36,954 nucleotides of DNA, from contig JAGXGB010000007.1 in the NCBI GenBank assembly GCA_024636955.1, positions 1 through 36,954 on the forward strand, read 5' to 3'. Under the pieces are notes generated by a model that did not search any database, had not been told where the DNA came from, and saw nothing but the letters and a program-made list of their open reading frames with translations. Below, piece after piece: positions 22,680 to 31,738 of this stretch (positions within the stretch are counted from its first letter, which is position 1; each line of letters starts with the position of its first letter). This stretch comes from Bacteroidales bacterium (GTDB taxonomy: Bacteria > Bacteroidota > Bacteroidia > Bacteroidales > Lentimicrobiaceae). Both the position numbers and the translations under genes were made by a program.

Positions 22680-23642
22680 GTGAGAAAGATCCCGGAACAT
22701 ATTACCACCTGGTTTAATAGTACTTATTCCGACTTCCTATCAAGCAAAGTTGTAAATAAATTCGTAACAGTAACCAAGAGGCTTGTACTACCCGGTTTTG
22801 AGGGTGTGCCGGTATTTGATGTTGGAGTGTTTTTCTTCAATGGATTGAAAAAGGGTGATCTTTCAAACAGAGCTGCAGCACTTGCTTTTAATTTTTTCCT
22901 TGCAATCTTTCCTGCTATTATCTTTTTCTTCACGCTTATTCCATACATACCTATTCATAACTTTCAGGATAGCCTTTTGAATTTGCTGCATGACTTAATC
23001 CCGCAACAAACTTACGAGGCAGTTGAAGAAACACTATTTGATATTATTAAAAGACCAAGGGGGGGATTACTTTCATTGGGTTTCCTGATGGCTATGTTTT
23101 TTGCAACTAACAGTGTTAATAGTTTAATTGATGCCTTTAACAAAACATACTACACCGTTGAATCCCGTTCAGCCTTTAAGCAAAGAATCATCTCTATCTT
23201 TCTGGTATTTATTCTTGCTTTTCTGGTAATTTTAGCCATTAGTTTGATAACTATTGGTCCGATTGTAATACGGTGGGTTGAAAAAATTGGGTTATTAACT
23301 GACTGGTTAACATTAAACCTTATTGGCGCGGGTAAGTGGATAATAATATTTACTCTTTTGTTTTCAGCATTCTCAGTGCTATATTATTTTGCTCCGACTG
23401 TAAAACACAGATTTAAGTTCATTACAGCAGGTTCCACTCTTGCTACACTTCTTTTTATTGTAACTTCGGTTGGTTTTAATTATTTTGTTAACAATTTTGC
23501 AAGATATAATACATTGTACGGCTCCATCGGAACACTAATCGTGTTTATGTTGTGGTTGTACTTTAATTCCCTGATCATACTGGTGGGTTGGGAATTAAAT
23601 TCAAGTATTTCAGTAGCCCGACGCAGTTATAATAGTTTGTAA
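22680..23642 (+). CDS. YihY/BrkB family inner-membrane protein
   Basis: The 320-residue protein starts at GTG; no ATG lies near the N-terminus in frame. It has about six transmembrane helices. The conserved family entry is NRAAALAFNFFLAIFPAIIFF (about 61-82) and the C-terminal part contains YGSIGTLIVFMLWLYFNSLIILVGWELN. The family was once called ribonuclease BN by mistake; its role in the inner membrane is not established. It is translated 16 bp after nadC and ends 11 bp before the flippase gene, so the housekeeping unit may read into the surface-glycan genes. Confidence 0.9.
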   Translation: MRKIPEHITTWFNSTYSDFLSSKVVNKFVTVTKRLVLPGFEGVPVFDVGVFFFNGLKKGDLSNRAAALAFNFFLAIFPAIIFFFTLIPYIPIHNFQDSLLNLLHDLIPQQTYEAVEETLFDIIKRPRGGLLSLGFLMAMFFATNSVNSLIDAFNKTYYTVESRSAFKQRIISIFLVFILAFLVILAISLITIGPIVIRWVEKIGLLTDWLTLNLIGAGKWIIIFTLLFSAFSVLYYFAPTVKHRFKFITAGSTLATLLFIVTSVGFNYFVNNFARYNTLYGSIGTLIVFMLWLYFNSLIILVGWELNSSISVARRSYNSL

Positions 23643-23653
23643 AAACGCCTCTG

Positions 23654-25105
23654 ATGAAAGAAGTTAACATGAAAGAACAACTCAAGTTATCTTTCATCTA
23701 TACTGCAACCGCGGCTTTTGCACCATTATTACAGGTGTTGATTCAACCTATATATGAAGGAAGTGGACGGTTAAATGCGGTTGATTTCTCTCATATAGCT
23801 ATTACTGAGTTATTCACATCTCTTGTGTTTGCATTTACCTTGTACGGAATGGGTAATGCAATATCCCGCTTTTACTATGATGTTGAGGAGGACAGTTCAG
23901 AATACAAGAAATTGATAGCCGGTATATTTTCAAGTATACTTTTCAGAGGTCTGATAGTGTTAATATTGATTTTTGCTTTTCAAAATTATATTGGAAGGCT
24001 CTTTAATCAACCTGAGTTACAGGATTTTAGCACATATGGTTATGCATGTCTGGTTACTGGTTTAGGCAGAGCTATTAACATCACTGCGGCAGCATTATTC
24101 AGGAATGAAAAACGAATAATAGGATTCATACTGGTGAGTATGGGACTAGGCCTGTTCAGAACCGGCTTTCAGCTAGTTGGGTTATTCTACTTTGATATGT
24201 CGTTTCTTGGATATATCCATGGCAGTGCAATAGGTACCGGAATTGTAACGCTTTGTATTTTAGGTTACTTGTTTTGGAAAGCCGGCTTTAGTTACGATCG
24301 GAAAATGATGAAATCGGTCAATCGGTTTGCATTGCCACTTGCCCAGTATAGTATTATTGTCTGGATACTTACTTATGCTGACAGGTTTTTAATGGAACGA
24401 TTCCCCACTGAGCTTGGAATTTATAATACAGCTGTCACTTTTAGTGCCGGAATTGCCATTATTTTGCAAGGATTGCAAGGGGCAAACCAACCAGAGGTGT
24501 TCAGGATTATGAAGAAGGGAATTAATGAGCACCAGCATGAAATCAGGCAACTGTCAAATGCGCTGCTAATGCAGAGCATGATACTCATAATTGGTGCTAT
24601 ACTCCCTACAATGCTTTATCTGTCAATGCTTTATGAAACCGATGTTAGGCTTGCAGTAAATATTATATCACTCGTGTTTATACGAAGTATTTTTCGTACA
24701 CAATTCATTATCTTTTCCTATCCTTCATATTTTCTAAAAAAGACAAGGATATTCTTGTATTTGAATACAGCTAGCATGCTCGTGAACATTACGCTCAATT
24801 ATTTCCTCATTCCTATATATTTCTTTTATGGAGCAATAGCTGCCGGTTTAATAGCCGACGCTATTATGGTTATTGGTATATATTTCTATCAGAAAAAGAT
24901 TGTACACATTCAATGGAATAAGCAAAAGCTTCTTTATTTCCCTTTTAGTGTTGTGCTGGTTGCCATAATTGCAGATGTGCTAAGGATAAACCTTGACCTT
25001 AATTCATTTCTAACTGCAGGGTTTCTGATATTGTTTTCAATTGCCGGGATGCTGAGTTTATACAGGGCTGAAATTCAAACTTATTTGGCCAAGGTATGGA
25101 AGTGA
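23654..25105 (+). CDS. Wzx-like lipid-linked oligosaccharide flippase
   Basis: The 483-residue protein is almost entirely hydrophobic, with about 12-14 predicted transmembrane helices, and fits the MOP superfamily of polysaccharide transporters (Wzx/RfbX, PF01943/PF13440-like). It begins with FIYTATAAFAPLLQVLIQPIYEG, the typical first helix. It would flip undecaprenyl-linked glycans across the inner membrane. Its last 10 bp overlap the next gene, so translation is coupled to the GT-B-like protein. The gene lies beside a nonulosonate synthesis operon, which suggests that the flipped glycan carries that sugar. Confidence 0.88.
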   Translation: MKEVNMKEQLKLSFIYTATAAFAPLLQVLIQPIYEGSGRLNAVDFSHIAITELFTSLVFAFTLYGMGNAISRFYYDVEEDSSEYKKLIAGIFSSILFRGLIVLILIFAFQNYIGRLFNQPELQDFSTYGYACLVTGLGRAINITAAALFRNEKRIIGFILVSMGLGLFRTGFQLVGLFYFDMSFLGYIHGSAIGTGIVTLCILGYLFWKAGFSYDRKMMKSVNRFALPLAQYSIIVWILTYADRFLMERFPTELGIYNTAVTFSAGIAIILQGLQGANQPEVFRIMKKGINEHQHEIRQLSNALLMQSMILIIGAILPTMLYLSMLYETDVRLAVNIISLVFIRSIFRTQFIIFSYPSYFLKKTRIFLYLNTASMLVNITLNYFLIPIYFFYGAIAAGLIADAIMVIGIYFYQKKIVHIQWNKQKLLYFPFSVVLVAIIADVLRINLDLNSFLTAGFLILFSIAGMLSLYRAEIQTYLAKVWK

Positions 25106-27021
25106 TCTTAATTTTTCGACCACTATCAGAAGATGAGGAGGTAATGTTGATGAGCAACAATACTTCTCAGATACAAGTTTTTTATCTCCCCGGGCTGTCT
25201 GTTTCGCTTCCAATACCTGTGACTAAAATACCTGAAAAAATTGTTACACAGGCTTCAATTGATTTAATCAGTGCAATCAATTCCCTTGGTGATTACTCAA
25301 TTAATGGAAGTAGCATTAGTGAGATTCTTACTATTGATAAAATTCCTCTGTGGCACTATCAAAGGTTTAGGGTATTCTTTCTTATGAAGAAAGAGTGGGT
25401 TATCAATCAATGCATTAAAAGTTATTTACCTGATAATACACACCTGAGTTGTTATGTGCCTTATGATGTGACTATTCACGATAAAGAAAATCAAAAGATA
25501 AGGGTCATTAGAGGTGGGAAAGCGAATCAGGTAGGAGGAAGTGCTGCAGTAAAATCAAATAGAAATTACAAGGCACTGTTCAATTATACAGTTTTCTTTG
25601 CACTAAGAGTATTGATAGGCTTTTTCAGATCGCCTAATCCCCAACAGAAAGCTCACCTTATTATAGATAGGTCAATCAGACAGAAGTGCAGGCATATCAA
25701 CACACTGGAGCCGAAACTTGATAATTATAACTTATCTCCTTTGTTTGATTTAAATCCAGAGGGACTTCTGATAATATCAGAAGTAGAGACCCCGAAATTC
25801 AATTCATCAACGCCTTTTTTACTTCACTCGTTTTACTTTAATGGTGAGGGTAGGGGAGACCGGACCGTTTATGGTGAAAGCATCCTCTTCAGGGGCTTAT
25901 TATCATTTGACATTCTGAGAAATAGGAAGCAGATATACAATACCTTTCATCACAGGGCTGCTGCAATTAAACAATGCCTTTTGGAATCAATGAATAAGGG
26001 TGCTGATGATGCTACGGAAAGCGCTAATGATGTTATTAATACAGCTGCCTATTTAAGGTTATTTTCAATTTTCATGTCGTTGCAAAAGTCTTCAGGTTTT
26101 TATATTCTCAAATATCTATGTTACCAGAGGTATTTTAGGGAATATTCATTCAGGAGCATTTCAGCAATAGATGAAAATAGCCCTGCAACTAAATGTATAC
26201 TTGATGCAGCCCGATCGTTGTCAATAAAATCAATTGGAATTCAACATGGCAACATAGGCAATGCCCAGCCGGCATATATGTATACAGAAAAGGACATGAG
26301 AAACCATGTTATGGCTGATATGACTATTGTTTGGGGCCAATACTGGCGAGAATTTCTTATCCAACAATCTAGTTACCCTCCTGATTCCGTTAGAATTGCC
26401 GGACAGATGCGTAGCGATCTTATACCGGCAATGCTTAGTAAGAGCCAAATATTCCGACAGGGATTTGGTGATACTTCTTTTATTGTGTTGTTCGCTTCAC
26501 AGCCAATAGCCGATGCGAATTACAGGTTTCAAATTGCTTATAATATTTATAAATGCTTTAGCCGATACCCGCAGGTTAAACTTGTACAAAAACTACATCC
26601 GGCTGAAAGGCATGACAATGGTTATTACAGAGATATTGCTGCAAAAGCCGGGAATGACACTGTCGATATTTATTATGATATCGACTTGTACGAAGTGCTG
26701 GCAGCTTCTGATGTTGTAATTACTGCATTTTCAACTGTTGGATCTGAGGCTGTTTATTTTAGAAAACCTCTTATAATTTTTGATCCTTTAAAAGAAGATC
26801 TGTTAAAATACGTTCAGGAATCAGTTGCTTTTCAGGCTACCGACCAAGAGAGTTTGAATTATTTGGTTGATGGATTATTAAATGGCAGTTTAAGTGCCGA
26901 TAAAGAGAAATATGAGCAATTTATTAGGAAATATGCTTATTCAATTGATGGTGAATCAACCAAAAGAACAATAGGTATTATTCAAGATCAGTTTGGAACT
27001 GAAGCTCTACAGAAATTATAA
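25096..27021 (+). CDS. Putative surface-carbohydrate protein with GT-B-like C-terminal domain
   Basis: The 641-residue protein has no signal peptide. Residues about 1-340 match nothing I recognise firmly. The C-terminal part (about 350-620) looks like a GT-B nucleotide-binding domain: GIQHGNIG (His 384), YMYTEKDMRNHVMADMTIVW, VQKLHPAER (His 501) and SDVVITAFSTVGSEAVYFRKPLI (Glu 551). This pattern is shared by CDP-glycerol glycerophosphotransferases, KpsS/LipB capsule proteins and NDP-sugar 2-epimerase-like transferases. It overlaps the flippase gene by 10 bp and converges with the CMP-nonulosonate operon, so by inference it transfers a nonulosonate or a glycerophosphate. ATG codons at 25147 and 25153 give alternative, shorter starts. 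Confidence 0.7.
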   Translation: MEVILIFRPLSEDEEVMLMSNNTSQIQVFYLPGLSVSLPIPVTKIPEKIVTQASIDLISAINSLGDYSINGSSISEILTIDKIPLWHYQRFRVFFLMKKEWVINQCIKSYLPDNTHLSCYVPYDVTIHDKENQKIRVIRGGKANQVGGSAAVKSNRNYKALFNYTVFFALRVLIGFFRSPNPQQKAHLIIDRSIRQKCRHINTLEPKLDNYNLSPLFDLNPEGLLIISEVETPKFNSSTPFLLHSFYFNGEGRGDRTVYGESILFRGLLSFDILRNRKQIYNTFHHRAAAIKQCLLESMNKGADDATESANDVINTAAYLRLFSIFMSLQKSSGFYILKYLCYQRYFREYSFRSISAIDENSPATKCILDAARSLSIKSIGIQHGNIGNAQPAYMYTEKDMRNHVMADMTIVWGQYWREFLIQQSSYPPDSVRIAGQMRSDLIPAMLSKSQIFRQGFGDTSFIVLFASQPIADANYRFQIAYNIYKCFSRYPQVKLVQKLHPAERHDNGYYRDIAAKAGNDTVDIYYDIDLYEVLAASDVVITAFSTVGSEAVYFRKPLIIFDPLKEDLLKYVQESVAFQATDQESLNYLVDGLLNGSLSADKEKYEQFIRKYAYSIDGESTKRTIGIIQDQFGTEALQKL

Positions 27022-27067
27022 CCAGGTTGAAATTATAGTACTAATTGCGTCTAATGTATCATCAACA

Positions 27068-27760
27068 TTACTGGATTAGCTTATATTCTTCATTTAATAC
27101 CTGAGCAAGTTTCCAGTCGATCTCAGTGTCAAGGTCTAAACTGTGTAGCTGATCCATTTCAAGTTTTCTTATCTTGCTAAAGTCAGAAATGTTATTGTTT
27201 GAAATAGATACAGTATTAATCACATAAATTGCTCCATTTAATTGCCACACCTTTGGGCATTCCTGTCGTGAGGCAAAATGCCCTGTCTTTGATTTAATTA
27301 GTAAACCGTTATCTACTTCTTCAAATAGTACGAAATATGGGTTGGCCTTGCTCTCCATCACTGATGCAACCATGTCAATTGAATTATCGAATAACTCAAG
27401 TGCTTTCCCGATCAGATCAAGCTGGCGAAAAGGGGTGGTTGGCTGTAGCAAAACTACATTATCATAGTTCCTACCCAAAGAAGCATAATAATCTATGGCA
27501 TGCAGTATAACTTCGCGCATACCAGAATTATCGGATGCCAGATGTTCAGGTCGAATAAAAGGAACTGTGTAGCCTTCGCTGGCAGCTACTTTAATAACTT
27601 CAGCATCATCTGTTGATATGCATATATCACTGTCAGAAGCATAGCTCCGGGCTTGAGTAAGGGCATGTAAAACCAATGGTTTACTACCGATAACCCTGAT
27701 GTTTTTCTTTATAATGCCCTTTGAACCGGCTCGTGCCGGAATCAGAAATAGTGATTTCAT
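27068..27760 (-). CDS. neuA: CMP-nonulosonate (acylneuraminate) cytidylyltransferase, NeuA/LegF-type
   Basis: This 230-residue enzyme activates a nine-carbon keto sugar acid with CTP to give the CMP-sugar donor. The N-terminal nucleotide-binding motif is LIPARAGSKGIIKKNI (6-21). Other motifs are STDDAEV, LLQPTTPFRQ and VWQLNGAIYV, all typical of the family. C. jejuni LegF and PtmB and E. coli NeuA share this fold; sequence alone does not fix the substrate. It is the last gene of the minus-strand operon and overlaps the previous stop by 4 bp (ATGA). Confidence 0.9.
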   Translation of the reverse strand: MKSLFLIPARAGSKGIIKKNIRVIGSKPLVLHALTQARSYASDSDICISTDDAEVIKVAASEGYTVPFIRPEHLASDNSGMREVILHAIDYYASLGRNYDNVVLLQPTTPFRQLDLIGKALELFDNSIDMVASVMESKANPYFVLFEEVDNGLLIKSKTGHFASRQECPKVWQLNGAIYVINTVSISNNNISDFSKIRKLEMDQLHSLDLDTEIDWKLAQVLNEEYKLIQ

Positions 27761-28812
27761 TTTGTGTAAAAATGCTTGATTTCAGTCTGCGCTTTTTGAA
27801 AATCTTCTTTTCTTCCAATGTCCATCCAGAAGCCATGGATAGAATACTGCATCAGTTTTTCCTTTTTATTCAGAATATCTTGCATAAGATCAGTTGCATG
27901 GTACATTGTATCTGATGGTATTCTTGATAACAAGCTCCTATGAATCAGGTATATTCCGGCATTTGTATAGTAAGTATACTCAGGCTTCTCAGTAAAAGCC
28001 ATTACCCTGTTCTCTGCGGTTTCAAGAACTGCAAATGGCATATTGACCTTATAAGGAACGGATGCAATTGACATAAGTGCATCCTGTTCAAGGTGTTCTT
28101 TGAAGAAATCTTCCAGGTCGATGTTAGTCAAAACATCAGCATTCATTACAAGGATGTGATCATAGTTGATTTCCTCCATCAGCGTGGCTGCCCCTAAGGT
28201 TCCCAATGGTTGATCCTCATTAATATACTTGATATCAATATTTCGGGAACTGCCATCACCAAAGTAGTTCATGATCATATTGCCAAGGTAGTTGACACTG
28301 ATATGAATCCTGTTGATTCCATAACTTATAATATGATTCAGGTTATGTTCAAGAATTGGAGTATCGCCAACTTTAAGCAATGGCTTAGGCATATTATCAG
28401 TGAGGGGCTTCAGTCTTTCGCCCTTTCCTCCTGCCATGATAATCACATCGAGTGGTAAAACTGATTTGTATTTTACCATGTCAATGAGCCGGATAATATG
28501 CATATCCTTATCAACCATTGGGACTAACTTGATGCGACTATCTTTTAATTGCCTGATTTCAAGCAGTGAAAAGTTATACTCTGTAATATACTTGAAGTGC
28601 CTAAACATGAAGAGTTCAACTGTGTCATCAAGTGTAAGCCCCATTAACAAACCACGTCTTACGTCACCATCAGTAAGTGATCCCACCAGTACCTGATTGC
28701 TATCTAAAACAAACAAGGTAAGATTGTCAGGCACTTGATTCAACTTCTCGAGGGCATACCTGAGTTGCTTCTCCTGGTTGATTGTTTGCTTGTCAGTTAG
28801 TATTGAATTCAT
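27757..28812 (-). CDS. CBS-domain nucleotidyltransferase, PtmE-like (sugar-1-phosphate guanylyltransferase)
   Basis: The 351-residue protein has two CBS motifs in the first 115 residues (LVGSLTDGDVRRGLLMG, LVPMVDKDMHIIRLIDM). A sugar-phosphate nucleotidyltransferase domain follows from about 120 (VIIMAGGKGERLKPLTDNMPKPLLKVGDTPILEH). This architecture matches C. jejuni PtmE, which makes GDP-glucosamine for legionaminic acid synthesis. It is an important clue that the operon makes legionaminate and not plain sialate. The reaction here is inferred from architecture and neighbours. It overlaps the epimerase gene upstream by 20 bp and the cytidylyltransferase downstream by 4 bp. Confidence 0.86.
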   Translation of the reverse strand: MNSILTDKQTINQEKQLRYALEKLNQVPDNLTLFVLDSNQVLVGSLTDGDVRRGLLMGLTLDDTVELFMFRHFKYITEYNFSLLEIRQLKDSRIKLVPMVDKDMHIIRLIDMVKYKSVLPLDVIIMAGGKGERLKPLTDNMPKPLLKVGDTPILEHNLNHIISYGINRIHISVNYLGNMIMNYFGDGSSRNIDIKYINEDQPLGTLGAATLMEEINYDHILVMNADVLTNIDLEDFFKEHLEQDALMSIASVPYKVNMPFAVLETAENRVMAFTEKPEYTYYTNAGIYLIHRSLLSRIPSDTMYHATDLMQDILNKKEKLMQYSIHGFWMDIGRKEDFQKAQTEIKHFYTK

Positions 28813-29905
28813 TTAAGATATGTTTGAGTATTTTCTCAGCAGCTTTGCCGGTCCCATAAATTGGTTTAACATAGGGTATTTGATTTGAAAGTGCTTTTGA
28901 AATAGCATTCTCTATTAACTCAGATTCAAAAGGTACATCAATTATATTAGGGGTTCTTATTCTGCCTTTTTGCCTGTCGCCAATGTTAACTACCCATCTT
29001 GGGAACCAGGCTGCTTCAATAAATCCGCTTGAAGAATTACCAAGGACTAAACTGGCATACTTCATAATAGATAAGTATGCTCTTGATCCAAAGTTTTCAA
29101 CAAGGGTAACGTTCTTATATTGTTTTGCATACAAATTTAGCTTATCCCTGATAATCAATCCTGATGTATCAGCATTTGGCATGGTAATAACTTGTTGAGT
29201 ATCCTGACGTGTTGATAAAGCTTTAATTACCTCTGTTGCATAGATGCTGTTTTTATTAAGGTTTAGCGTTTCAGGGTGTAATGTGATTAAAATTACTGGT
29301 AGGCTAAAGTCAATGTTATACTGTTCATTTAATTCCTCTTGTGTGAGAAAGCTGATTGTTGAAAGACTATCAATGCTTAAAGACCCGGTGTTAAATACTC
29401 CCCGGTTTGATCCAGTCAACTCTATTACTCTATTGTAATAGTCTTCAGAGGCAGTAAAATGCAAAGTTGACATATGTGTTATGGAGTGCCTGAACGCATT
29501 GTCAATCGCCCCTAAAGTAGTTTCACCGCCATGAATATGTGCTACCTTAATATTGAAGGGCATTGCCGAAGCAACTGCAGCAAACATCTCATACCGATCA
29601 CCAAGCGCAACCAACAAATCAATGTTGTGTTTCTGCCAAACTTCAGTCATAGATTGCATGGTAAGAGCCATACTGGCAGAAATACTTGCGGGAGTATCTT
29701 CATGAGGAGCGGTGTCAAATTCAGCAATAATTTCAATACCCGTTTTCTTTATATGCTGAATACTGAATCCGTATAACTCCGACAGATGTGTGCCAAATGC
29801 TACGATTTTGGTGTTAATGTCTTTTGCTCCGCTTAATAACCTCAATAAGGGCTCATATATTCCGAAGTCTGCTCTTGAGCTGGTGAGAATTACCAGGTTT
29901 ATCAT
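28793..29905 (-). CDS. neuC: NDP-N-acetyl-hexosamine 2-epimerase (hydrolysing), NeuC/LegG-type
   Basis: The 370-residue enzyme belongs to the WecB/NeuC GT-B-fold family. Hydrolysing members convert UDP-GlcNAc to ManNAc, or the GDP-diacetamido sugar to its 2-epimer. Motifs: ILTSSRADFGIYEPLL at the start, VALGDRYEMFAAV, HIHGGETTLGAIDNAFRHSITHMS, and LGNSSSGFIEAAWF for nucleotide binding. ATG 29905 gives the usual family N-terminus. The longer GTG start at 29938 would overlap neuB and is less likely. UDP versus GDP substrate cannot be read from the sequence; the PtmE-like neighbour favours GDP. Confidence 0.9.
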   Translation of the reverse strand: MINLVILTSSRADFGIYEPLLRLLSGAKDINTKIVAFGTHLSELYGFSIQHIKKTGIEIIAEFDTAPHEDTPASISASMALTMQSMTEVWQKHNIDLLVALGDRYEMFAAVASAMPFNIKVAHIHGGETTLGAIDNAFRHSITHMSTLHFTASEDYYNRVIELTGSNRGVFNTGSLSIDSLSTISFLTQEELNEQYNIDFSLPVILITLHPETLNLNKNSIYATEVIKALSTRQDTQQVITMPNADTSGLIIRDKLNLYAKQYKNVTLVENFGSRAYLSIMKYASLVLGNSSSGFIEAAWFPRWVVNIGDRQKGRIRTPNIIDVPFESELIENAISKALSNQIPYVKPIYGTGKAAEKILKHILNEFNTN

Positions 29906-29924
29906 TCTCTTGAATTTTATATAA

Positions 29925-30941
29925 TTATTCCTGTTCACTTAAATGGGCCCACTCAAGTAGTGTGTCTTTTAAATAATCATTATTAATCTGTCTCCCTATT
30001 ACTTTTTCCATCATCATTGGGCTTATTCCTGTTCCCGGGCGCTTCATAATTAGATCTCCTTCCTCCAATATGTGGCCTTTGGGAAGATCCATACTCAGAT
30101 GTATGCTTCGACGTGCAGCAGCTATGTTCTTTGCTTCTGATGGCATTGGGACTTTAAACCCCTTACCCATAGCTATTTCAACGTTCCTTATGGCAGAAAT
30201 CATGCTTTCTAATTCATGAGGCTCTAATGAAGCCTGATGATCGGGACCCGGTAGATCTCTGCTGATAGTAAAGTGCTTTTCAATAATTACAGCACCGATT
30301 GCCGCTGCTGCAACAGATATCTCAATACCTTGGGTATGATCTGAAAAACCTGTTTTTACTCCAAATAGTTCCCTCATGGATGTCATAGAACTTAAATTTA
30401 CTTCATCGAGGGGTGCGGGATATTCTGTGGTACATTGAAGAACAATGAGATCGTCAAGGGTTAGGGCGTTTTGGCATAGAACATTGATGGCATCTCTGAT
30501 TTCATCCAGGTTAGCCATCCCTGTACTGAGGATAACTTTTTTGCCGAGACTTCCAATAAGCCTAAGGTAAGGTAAGTTTGTAATCTCTCCTGAAGGAACC
30601 TTGTGATAATCAACATTTAGTGAATCAATAAATCTGACGCTCTTTTCATCAAATCCGGTGGATAAAAATCCTATTCCTATTTTTTTACAATAGTCGGAAA
30701 GCTCACCAAACTGATCATGTGTGAGAGCAAGCTTTTTGAGCATCTCAATTTGAGTGCCCGACGAGGTAGATTTATTTTGATATTCAGCTTTCTGTGCAGT
30801 GTTTGATACAAGCTGATCAGGAATGAAAGTTTGAAACTTTATGTAATCAGCACCCGCCTTATGTGCTACATCAATTAGCTGGTAGGCTAACTTGATGTCA
30901 CCATTGTGATTAACACCGGCTTCTGCTATGATACTAACCAT
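29925..30941 (-). CDS. neuB: N-acetylneuraminate/legionaminate synthase (NeuB/LegI)
   Basis: The 338-residue enzyme condenses phosphoenolpyruvate with a six-carbon N-acyl sugar to give the nine-carbon acid. The NeuB barrel spans about 1-280 (IIAEAGVNHNGD, YIKFQTF, KVPSGEITNLPYL, ILSTGMANLDEI, QCTTEYPAP, GFSDHTQGIEIS, EKHFT). A C-terminal SAF antifreeze-like domain follows (about 285-338; AARRSIHLSMDLPKGHILEE, KRPGTGISP). From memory, blocks such as SGEITNLPYL and CTTEYPAP are nearer C. jejuni LegI than E. coli NeuB, so legionaminate is favoured. It lies 29 bp after the acetyltransferase gene. Confidence 0.92.
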   Translation of the reverse strand: MVSIIAEAGVNHNGDIKLAYQLIDVAHKAGADYIKFQTFIPDQLVSNTAQKAEYQNKSTSSGTQIEMLKKLALTHDQFGELSDYCKKIGIGFLSTGFDEKSVRFIDSLNVDYHKVPSGEITNLPYLRLIGSLGKKVILSTGMANLDEIRDAINVLCQNALTLDDLIVLQCTTEYPAPLDEVNLSSMTSMRELFGVKTGFSDHTQGIEISVAAAAIGAVIIEKHFTISRDLPGPDHQASLEPHELESMISAIRNVEIAMGKGFKVPMPSEAKNIAAARRSIHLSMDLPKGHILEEGDLIMKRPGTGISPMMMEKVIGRQINNDYLKDTLLEWAHLSEQE

Positions 30942-30970
30942 TTAATTGTTTTGCTTAATTTCTAATCAGA

Positions 30971-31612
30971 TTACTTAATTCTGCGGGCCGGGTTACCAAG
31001 ATACGTTCCAGGCACCTGAATGTCGCCAAGTACAAAGCATCCTGCTCCAATTATTGTATCGGGACACACTGATATTCCATTGGCAATGATAGCACCACTT
31101 CCAACAAAGCAACGATCACCGATTTTACAGTCACCATTTACAATAGCACCTGTTGATATGTGCACGTGGTTCCCAATGACGCTGCTATGCTCAATAATTG
31201 CCCCGGTATTAATAATGCAATTATGTCCAATCAAAACACCTGAGTTGATGAATGAATTTCGAAGCACAACAGTTCCTTCTTCAATAGTTGATCGTTTTGA
31301 TATAATTGAATTACTATCAAATACTGTAGCTATTGAAAGGTTGTTGGTTTTGAGGAAATTGAAAGCTTGTATTCTGGGTCCTGTTGTTTTAATCTGGCCA
31401 ATCGTAACTAGACACTGGAGATTATCAACCTTGAGGTGAGGGATTTCATTGTCAGAAACAATTATTTTATAGTCCATCATTGACATTCCAACACGCTCAG
31501 GGCTGTCGCTGATACCAATAATATTGAAAAGCCCTGAACTCTCAATAGATTCAATAACTGACAGGCAGTGTCCGCCACCACCTACCAGGAGCAGGTTGGT
31601 TAATTTCTCCAT
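30971..31612 (-). CDS. Sugar O/N-acyltransferase, NeuD/LegH/PglD-type
   Basis: The 213-residue protein has an N-terminal PglD-like nucleotide-sugar-binding domain (LLLVGGGGHCLSVIESIES, about 6-24) and a left-handed beta-helix of hexapeptide repeats (about 95-205, e.g. IEHSSVIGNHVHISTGAIV). The family transfers acetyl groups from acetyl-CoA to amino or hydroxyl groups of bacterial sugars. In a legionaminate pathway it would be LegH, which N-acetylates the 4-amino intermediate; in a sialate pathway it would be NeuD. It is the first gene of the operon. The ATG at 31612 is preferred over an in-frame TTG at 31630. Confidence 0.87.
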   Translation of the reverse strand: MEKLTNLLLVGGGGHCLSVIESIESSGLFNIIGISDSPERVGMSMMDYKIIVSDNEIPHLKVDNLQCLVTIGQIKTTGPRIQAFNFLKTNNLSIATVFDSNSIISKRSTIEEGTVVLRNSFINSGVLIGHNCIINTGAIIEHSSVIGNHVHISTGAIVNGDCKIGDRCFVGSGAIIANGISVCPDTIIGAGCFVLGDIQVPGTYLGNPARRIK

Positions 31613-31669
31613 CCGCTGTTTCTTTAACAATTCTAACAGGTTTGCAATTATAAAATGCTACTGATGTCA

Positions 31670-31677
31670 CAAATATA
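31670..31677 (-). promoter_or_regulatory. -7 promoter element for the nonulosonate operon
   Basis: On the minus strand the bases read TATATTTG, an exact consensus match 57 bp before the first gene. It is divergent with the gpsA promoter 61 bp away. Confidence 0.55.
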
Positions 31678-31738
31678 GGCTAATTTAATTTACATTTTCC
31701 ATAGTTGTACTGCTGGTATGAAAACATGTGATTTAATG

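Noticed and set aside
28400..28696. 98-codon plus-strand ORF
   Set aside because: Antisense to the CBS-nucleotidyltransferase, whose motifs are intact.
31020..31439. 139-codon plus-strand ORF
   Set aside because: It is the antisense shadow of the hexapeptide-repeat acyltransferase; its Pro/Ile-rich pattern follows from that repeat.
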